The position numbers were made by a program, and so were the translations under genes. A DNA stretch of 64,000 nt, from NCBI RefSeq assembly GCF_016735595.1, contig NZ_JAERRB010000008.1, positions 186,001-250,000 of the forward strand, read 5' to 3'. Source of the DNA: Chryseolinea lacunae (GTDB lineage: Bacteria > Bacteroidota > Bacteroidia > Cytophagales > Cyclobacteriaceae). Positions 59,706 to 64,000 of this stretch are shown here, in pieces (the first letter of the stretch is position 1; each line of letters begins with the position of its first letter). The notes below the pieces were generated by a model. It was given only the letters and a program-made list of their open reading frames with translations. It searched no databases and was not told the DNA's origin.

Positions 59706-60656
59706 CTACCACGCGCTCGCCGTATCCAGCGTGGCGATGGCGTCGGGTGACAGGCGCAGCGCCGTGGCCTTCACGAGCGACTGCAACTGCTCAACGCTGG
59801 TGGCGCTGGCAATGGGAGCCGTGACCGACGGACGTGCAATGAGCCACGCCAGGGCTACGCTGGCCGGTGTGGTGTCGTATTGCTTTGCCACCTGGTCGAG
59901 GGCTTGCAGAATTTTGAAGCCGCGCTCGTTCAGATATTTTTGCATGCCGCCACCGCGGGTACTTTTCGCGAAGTCGGCTTCGGAGCGGTACTTGCCTGTG
60001 AGGAAGCCTGCCGCCAATGAATAATAGTTTATTACGCCCAGCGCGTTCTCTTTGCAGATTGCTTCGAGTTCCTGTTCAAAACCTTCGCGTGCATAGAGGT
60101 TATATTCGGGCTGCAGAGTTTCATAGCGGGGGTAGCCGTGTTTTGCACTGGCCGCCAGTGCTTCGCGAAGACGGGCCGGCGAGAAGTTGGATGCACCGAT
60201 GGCGCGCACCTTGCCGGCTTTCACCACTTGCGCATAGGCTTCCAGTGTTTCTTCAACGGGTGTGTCGGTAATGTCCCAATGGGTTTGATAGAGATCGATG
60301 TAGTCGGTTTGCAGGCGGAGCAGCGACGCGTCCACCGCTTTGAGGATGTAGGCTTTCGAAATGTCTTTCTTTCCCTGACCCATGTCGCCACCGCCTTTGC
60401 TGGCGATGACTACACTACTGCGGTTGTTGCGTGCACGCACCCAACGCCCGATGATGTTTTCGGATTCGCCACCGCTGTTGCCGGGTTTCCAGCGCGAATA
60501 CACGTCGGCGGTGTCTATGAAGTTGAAGCCCGAGCCGACAAAGGCGTCGAGCAGTTCGAATGATTTATTTTCGTCGAGTGTCCAGCCGAACACGTTGCCT
60601 CCGAAGGTTAGGGGTGCTACGTGAATGCCGGATTTTCCAAGCGGTCGCTTTTCCAT
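59706..60656 (-). CDS. Aldo/keto reductase
   Basis: A 316-residue cytoplasmic NAD(P)H-dependent TIM-barrel oxidoreductase. The catalytic tetrad is visible: Asp and Tyr in FIDTADVYSRWKPG, Lys in VVIASKGGGDMG, and His in DYIDLYQTHWDITD. The cofactor-binding C-terminal segment VALAWLIARPSVTAPIASAT and the start MEKRPLGKSGIHVAPLTFGG fit the family (YajO/Gsp69-like). It reduces aldehydes and ketones; the physiological substrate cannot be read. ATG 60656 is preferred over the upstream frame from 60740. In the same direction as the MFS gene below it, which may export or import a related compound. Confidence 0.94.
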   Translation of the reverse strand: MEKRPLGKSGIHVAPLTFGGNVFGWTLDENKSFELLDAFVGSGFNFIDTADVYSRWKPGNSGGESENIIGRWVRARNNRSSVVIASKGGGDMGQGKKDISKAYILKAVDASLLRLQTDYIDLYQTHWDITDTPVEETLEAYAQVVKAGKVRAIGASNFSPARLREALAASAKHGYPRYETLQPEYNLYAREGFEQELEAICKENALGVINYYSLAAGFLTGKYRSEADFAKSTRGGGMQKYLNERGFKILQALDQVAKQYDTTPASVALAWLIARPSVTAPIASATSVEQLQSLVKATALRLSPDAIATLDTASAW

Positions 60657-61011
60657 GAGTGATGACGGATTAAAAGTTGTTGTCTGTGACCATGAGTTAA
60701 CTGGAATGCAACACACATCTGCATGTTGGTGGTTAAACACGGGCGAAGGTAAACAAGGTTCTTAAGGCAACGCGCGTTAGGCGCTTTCGTTCGAAACTTT
60801 TATTTCAACGGAACAAACGAACGATTGCACCGGAGCACATGCGCGACAGTGATTCGCGAAATGAATTTGAAAGGGTTGTCTTTTCCGGTCCGGGAGGGTT
60901 GGTGAACGCGGGGTTTTGCGGGCCTGATTTTTAAAGTATCTTCGCCTTTGTCCGTTGCCAACGCTTGCACTGGGATAGGTCTTGGTTGCGGGCATTACGT
61001 TGAAAATCACA
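60657..61011. other. Divergent control region between aldo/keto reductase and phytase
   Basis: 355 bp with one promoter-like element (60915-60944) for the phytase gene. Open frames on the minus strand here overlap the phytase start and look like shadows. Nothing else seen. Confidence 0.5.
60915..60944 (+). promoter_or_regulatory. Promoter of the phytase gene
   Basis: TTTG (60915-60918), 18 nt, then TATCTTCG (60937-60944), one mismatch from TAnnTTTG; leader of about 60 nt to ATG 61012. Confidence 0.5.
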
Positions 61012-62121
61012 ATGAAAAAAAGTCTACTGCTCGCGCTTGTGTTCGCGCTTCCGTTTTCCTGTCGCCAAAGCACCTCGACCGATGCGTCGGTCGATCCCCC
61101 CTCGCCCAACGCCGTGCGCCCCCCGGTAATTACCGACACTGTGCCCTTCGACTCAGACGATGTGGCCCTTTGGCTGAACCCCGACAACCCGGAGCAAAGC
61201 CTCGTGCTGGGCACCGACCGAAATGCCAACGGTGGCCTCTATGCATTCGGCCTGCAAGGCAAGATGCTGAAAGATCTCACCCTGCCCCTCAAAGAACCCG
61301 GCAGTGTCGATGTGGCCTATGGCTTCCCGCTGGGCAACACAAAAGTTGACATCGCCGCCGTCACCGAAACACTCACTTCCAAACTGCGCATCGTAAGCTT
61401 ACCCGACCTCAAGCCCATCGACGGCGCGGGCATCGACATGTTTGTGGGCGAGCAAGGTGAACACTTTCGCGAACCCCTGGGCGTGGCTCTCTACAAACAT
61501 TCCACATCCGGAAAGTTCTATGCCTTTGTTACCCGCAAAAGCGGTCCAACCGATAGCACCTATGTGTGGCAATATTTACTGGAAGCAAAAGACGGCACCA
61601 TAACGGCCACCGTTGCACGCAAGTTTGGAACGTTTAGCGCCAAGAAAAAAATTGATGCCATCGCGGTCGATGCCGAACTGGGCTATGTCTATTATGCAGA
61701 CGAAGGCACCGGCGTGCGCAAGTACCATGCAGACCCGGATAAGGGCAACGCCGAACTCGCCTTGTTTGCCGGCGAAGGATTTGCCGGCGATCAGAAAGGT
61801 ATTTCCATCTATAAAGTGAACGACGGCACAGGCTACATTCTCGTGTCGGACCAGCAGGCCCATCGCTTTCAAATCTTTCCCCGCGAAGGTGCACCCTCAA
61901 ATCCGCATCAGCATACGCTCATCAAAACCGAAGAGCTCATCGCCCGTCACAGCGATGGTTCTGACGTGAGCAACGCCACACTCAACCCCACCTTTCAAGC
62001 GGGAATGTTTCTGGCTATGTCGGCCGATCGCACGTTTCAATTATATCGTTGGGAAGACATCGCTGTCAACCTGAAGATTGCGCCCAATGGTGTGCCCAGA
62101 GATACTGTTAAAAACATGTGA
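61012..62121 (+). CDS. Beta-propeller phytase (3-phytase), lipoprotein
   Basis: A 369-residue secreted enzyme that removes phosphate from phytate with bound calcium. The lipobox is ALVFALPFSC (Cys about residue 17). Family motifs: DTVPFDSDDVALWLNPDNPE (calcium/phosphate site), SLVLGTDRNANGGLYAFGLQG, KKIDAIAVDAELGYVYYADE followed by GTGVRKYH, and YILVSDQQAHRFQIFPREG. The six-bladed propeller is full length. As a lipoprotein it probably works at the outer membrane, freeing phosphate. ATG 61012 chosen for the lipobox; the frame is open to 60982. Confidence 0.93.
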   Translation: MKKSLLLALVFALPFSCRQSTSTDASVDPPSPNAVRPPVITDTVPFDSDDVALWLNPDNPEQSLVLGTDRNANGGLYAFGLQGKMLKDLTLPLKEPGSVDVAYGFPLGNTKVDIAAVTETLTSKLRIVSLPDLKPIDGAGIDMFVGEQGEHFREPLGVALYKHSTSGKFYAFVTRKSGPTDSTYVWQYLLEAKDGTITATVARKFGTFSAKKKIDAIAVDAELGYVYYADEGTGVRKYHADPDKGNAELALFAGEGFAGDQKGISIYKVNDGTGYILVSDQQAHRFQIFPREGAPSNPHQHTLIKTEELIARHSDGSDVSNATLNPTFQAGMFLAMSADRTFQLYRWEDIAVNLKIAPNGVPRDTVKNM

Positions 62122-62158
62122 CGCCTTCACGTCAGACATGCAAGGTGATTGACTCCAT

Positions 62159-62374
62159 TCAATTCCTGCACATCAACACGCGATAGAACATCTGCACGCG
62201 CAGCAGATATTGATATCCTTTCAGGCGGCTGATACGACCCTGGCTGGCGGGATCCGAAATCGGAAACGTAAAGATGTTCTCGTCTCTCACGAAAGGTTCT
62301 GCATTGCCCGTCCAGAGTTTCGGTGTGGTGTCAACATATTGTTTGACCGCCAGCACCAGGCTGATCCGTTCCAT
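62159..62374 (-). CDS. Small hypothetical protein (71 aa)
   Basis: A 71-residue frame with codon choice like that of real genes here (CTG, GTG, ATC, CGC frequent). MERISLVLAVKQYVDTTPKL starts it, followed by a Pro/Asp region and a basic end (RLKGYQYLLRVQMFYRVLMC). No signal peptide, domain or family recognised. AGGAGG occurs about 20 nt before ATG, too far for a good ribosome site. Convergent to the phytase gene with a 37-nt gap. It may equally be noncoding. Confidence 0.45.
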   Translation of the reverse strand: MERISLVLAVKQYVDTTPKLWTGNAEPFVRDENIFTFPISDPASQGRISRLKGYQYLLRVQMFYRVLMCRN

Positions 62375-62643
62375 ACTTGTTGTTATTAAACCTCCTCATC
62401 ACACATCAAAAATCATACACCTCATCCTCCCGCGTGTTAATGCGCTGAGAACTACCCATTATCAAGAAACAAACCGGCCCGGTGGGGAGATTGTTTCCGG
62501 GTTGAGAAGATTTATCTACTCACAACCACACACGCGCTCATCACCGCATAACTCCGGTGCCTGAAATTCGCTGCCCGGTCGGCATTTTTTTGTAGCTTGC
62601 TTCTGTGCCCAATGCACCCAACCGAAACCACAACCTTTACGCT

Positions 62644-63576
62644 ATGACTACTCGCAGAGATGCCCTGAGAACCCTGGGATTGCTCACCGGCGCTGCGGCC
62701 CTTGCGCCACAGCTCGCCTTTTCGAAACCGGAAAAGAAAACCACTGGCACCTTCAAGTTCTGCCTGAACACCAGCACCATCAGCGGCCAGAAACCCGGCC
62801 TGCAAAAGTATATCGACATTGCCGCCCGCGCCGGCTACGACAGCCTGGAACTGTGGGTGCAGGATGTGAAAGCTTTCAAAGACTCAGGCAATTCACTGAA
62901 GACCCTTAAGAAAGTTCTCGACGATAGTCACCTTACCGTTGAAGACGCCATCGGCTTTGCCCCCTGGATGGTAGACGACGATGCACAACGCAAGCAGGGC
63001 TTTGCGCAAATGAAAGAAGAAATGTTGATGATGGCCGAGCTGGGATGCAAACGCATTGCCGCGCCGTCGTCGGGCGTGAAGAGCGACACTACACTCGATC
63101 TTTACAAAGTAGGCGAACGCTACAAGGCACTGCTTGACCTGGGGCGTGAAACCGGTGTGATGCCGCTGCTTGAATTCTGGGGATCGTCGCCCGTGTTCTA
63201 TCATTTTGGACAGGCCCTCATGGCGGCGGCCGCAGCCAATGACCCCGATGCACGCATCCTTCCCGATGTGTATCACCTCTTCCGCGGTGGTTCGGGCTTC
63301 GACTGCCTCAAGATGGTGAGCGGTCACCTCATCGACGTGATTCACCTGAACGACTATCCCGGCAACATTGCGCGCACCGAGCAAAAAGATTCGCACCGCG
63401 TTTATCCTGGTGATGGCGTGGCGCCCCTGAAACAAATTCTCACCGACCTCGCCAACATGGGCGGCACCAAAGTGCTTTCGCTCGAACTGTTCAACGGCGA
63501 CTATTGGAAGCAAGATGCCCTTGTGGTGGCTAAAACTGGTTTAGAAAAAATGAGGAAAGCTGTGGCATTGATCTAA
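62644..63576 (+). CDS. Tat-exported sugar phosphate isomerase/epimerase-like TIM-barrel protein
   Basis: A 310-residue protein with a twin-arginine signal (MTTRRDALRTLGLLTGAAAL). The rest is a xylose isomerase-like TIM barrel: FCLNTSTISGQKPGLQKYID, AARAGYDSLELWVQD, AELGCKRIAAPSSGV, PLLEFWGSSPVFYHFGQAL, DARILPDVYHLFRGG, IDVIHLNDYPGN and VLSLELFNGDYW. Metal-binding Glu, Asp and His are present at the expected strand ends (E in LLEFWG, D in LPDVYH, H in VIHLND, E in LSLELF). Likely a sugar isomerase or epimerase in the periplasm. ATG 62644 chosen for the Tat signal; the frame runs up to 62605. Terminator downstream. Confidence 0.9.
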   Translation: MTTRRDALRTLGLLTGAAALAPQLAFSKPEKKTTGTFKFCLNTSTISGQKPGLQKYIDIAARAGYDSLELWVQDVKAFKDSGNSLKTLKKVLDDSHLTVEDAIGFAPWMVDDDAQRKQGFAQMKEEMLMMAELGCKRIAAPSSGVKSDTTLDLYKVGERYKALLDLGRETGVMPLLEFWGSSPVFYHFGQALMAAAAANDPDARILPDVYHLFRGGSGFDCLKMVSGHLIDVIHLNDYPGNIARTEQKDSHRVYPGDGVAPLKQILTDLANMGGTKVLSLELFNGDYWKQDALVVAKTGLEKMRKAVALI

Positions 63577-63600
63577 CCACACACATCCATCAGAAATACA

Positions 63601-63634
63601 AAAGCCAGGTTCTCAAAAAGAATCTGGCTTTCTT
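63601..63634 (+). terminator. Intrinsic terminator between convergent genes
   Basis: Stem AAAGCCAGGTTCT (63601-63613) with AGAATCTGGCTTT (63619-63631), one G-T wobble, 5-nt loop, then CTTATTTTA. Confidence 0.85.
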
Positions 63635-63683
63635 ATTTTATCCTTACCTGTCTTCTGTCCAGGCATACATTCTTCTGCACGTT

Positions 63684-64000
63684 TCACAGTGAAGACTCCA
63701 ATGCATCTATTTCCTCCTGCAAACCCCGGAGAAGCATGGCACTTTGTTTTTCGAAACGGAGGTAGAGGCTATCGTGGTTCTTGCCGGGCTCGGCATGAAG
63801 ACGACGCGCAATTTCCTCAAGCGTGTGTTCAAATTCCTGATCGCCCAGGAGCCGCACCGACGTTCTTATTTTATGAAGCGTGTGATGATATTGTTCGGCG
63901 TCGCCCGTGGTTTTTAACAGCGTCACCGAGTGACGGGCTTCGTTCACGTTCTTCAGAATCATCACGGCCAGCTCGCGCTTAAATTCCGGGTTGCCTTCGG
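63684..64000 (-). CDS. C-terminal Hpt (histidine phosphotransfer) domain, partial at window edge
   Basis: The frame stays open past the internal ATG 63965 to the window edge (EGNPEFKRELAVMILKNVNE), so this is the end of a longer protein. The Hpt domain has its phosphoacceptor His in YHHTLHKIRTSVRLLGDQEF (H-K-x-R-x-S pattern), and helices EFEHTLEEIARRL and FEKQSAMLLRGLQEEIDALE. In Bacteroidota such C-terminal Hpt domains usually end large hybrid histidine kinases, so a multistep phosphorelay is likely. At 93 residues from the internal ATG it could be a stand-alone Hpt, but the open upstream frame argues against it. Confidence 0.8.
   Translation of the reverse strand, partial: EGNPEFKRELAVMILKNVNEARHSVTLLKTTGDAEQYHHTLHKIRTSVRLLGDQEFEHTLEEIARRLHAEPGKNHDSLYLRFEKQSAMLLRGLQEEIDALESSL

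Noticed and set aside
60777-61229. 150-codon minus frame
   Set aside because: Overlaps the phytase start and promoter; basic, low-complexity reading typical of a shadow.

Overview
The window looks like chromosomal DNA of a Bacteroidota bacterium, most likely of the order Cytophagales (Chryseolinea/Ohtaekwangia-like; this placement is inference). Supporting signs: two giant secreted proteins with type IX secretion (T9SS) type A sorting domains, a gldC gliding gene, two TonB receptors with a carboxypeptidase-regulatory N-terminus, many lipoproteins with a Cys lipobox, near absence of Shine-Dalgarno sites, and -7 boxes of the form TAnnTTTG. Moderately high GC leaves long open frames opposite most genes; those were treated as shadows. 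No rRNA, tRNA, CRISPR array or insertion sequence was recognised.

Layout. 1-16.3 kb is a surface region: the start of a CapD/WbpM-type polysaccharide gene, a 61-residue PID-CTERM-like protein and a 1722-residue T9SS adhesin in one tight leftward run; a secreted caspase-like peptidase divergent from a two-gene secreted/outer-membrane operon; a lipoprotein with ten TIG domains; and a six-Ig-domain T9SS protein. 16.8-33.2 kb holds gldC, a TonB receptor paired with an SGNH-like lipoprotein, a rhodanese lipoprotein, a YdcF protein, a TerB-like/FHA-like/ABCG fusion, a lipoprotein, a stand-alone receiver, a membrane protein-LytS kinase-LytTR regulator operon, and a second TonB receptor with a TPR-like partner.

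33.3-43 kb carries leuS, two unknown genes, a 1 kb AT-rich gap hiding a 19-unit degenerate 21-bp tandem array, a NUMOD4-HNH protein with seven NUMOD1 repeats, and an amidohydrolase. 43-54.6 kb has a Crp/Fnr regulator with an AhpD-like protein, an acyltransferase, a lipoprotein-barrel pair, an ABC ATPase next to an ABC permease fused to an M1-like peptidase domain, and a MORN/TonB-C protein.

54.6-58.4 kb is an AT-richer accessory patch: a lipoprotein, a lipoprotein gene cut by an in-frame TAG, a small HTH regulator whose stop codon lies inside a perfect 21-bp palindrome at the promoter of the cut gene, and an unknown protein. 58.4-64 kb returns to conserved metabolism: MFS exporter, aldo/keto reductase, beta-propeller phytase, a small unknown ORF, a Tat-exported sugar isomerase-like protein, and the Hpt tail of a larger sensor protein at the right edge.

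The most unusual items are the 21-bp/heptad array beside the NUMOD1-repeat protein, the amber-split lipoprotein with its operator-like palindrome, and the adhesin/PID-CTERM-like/polysaccharide operon.
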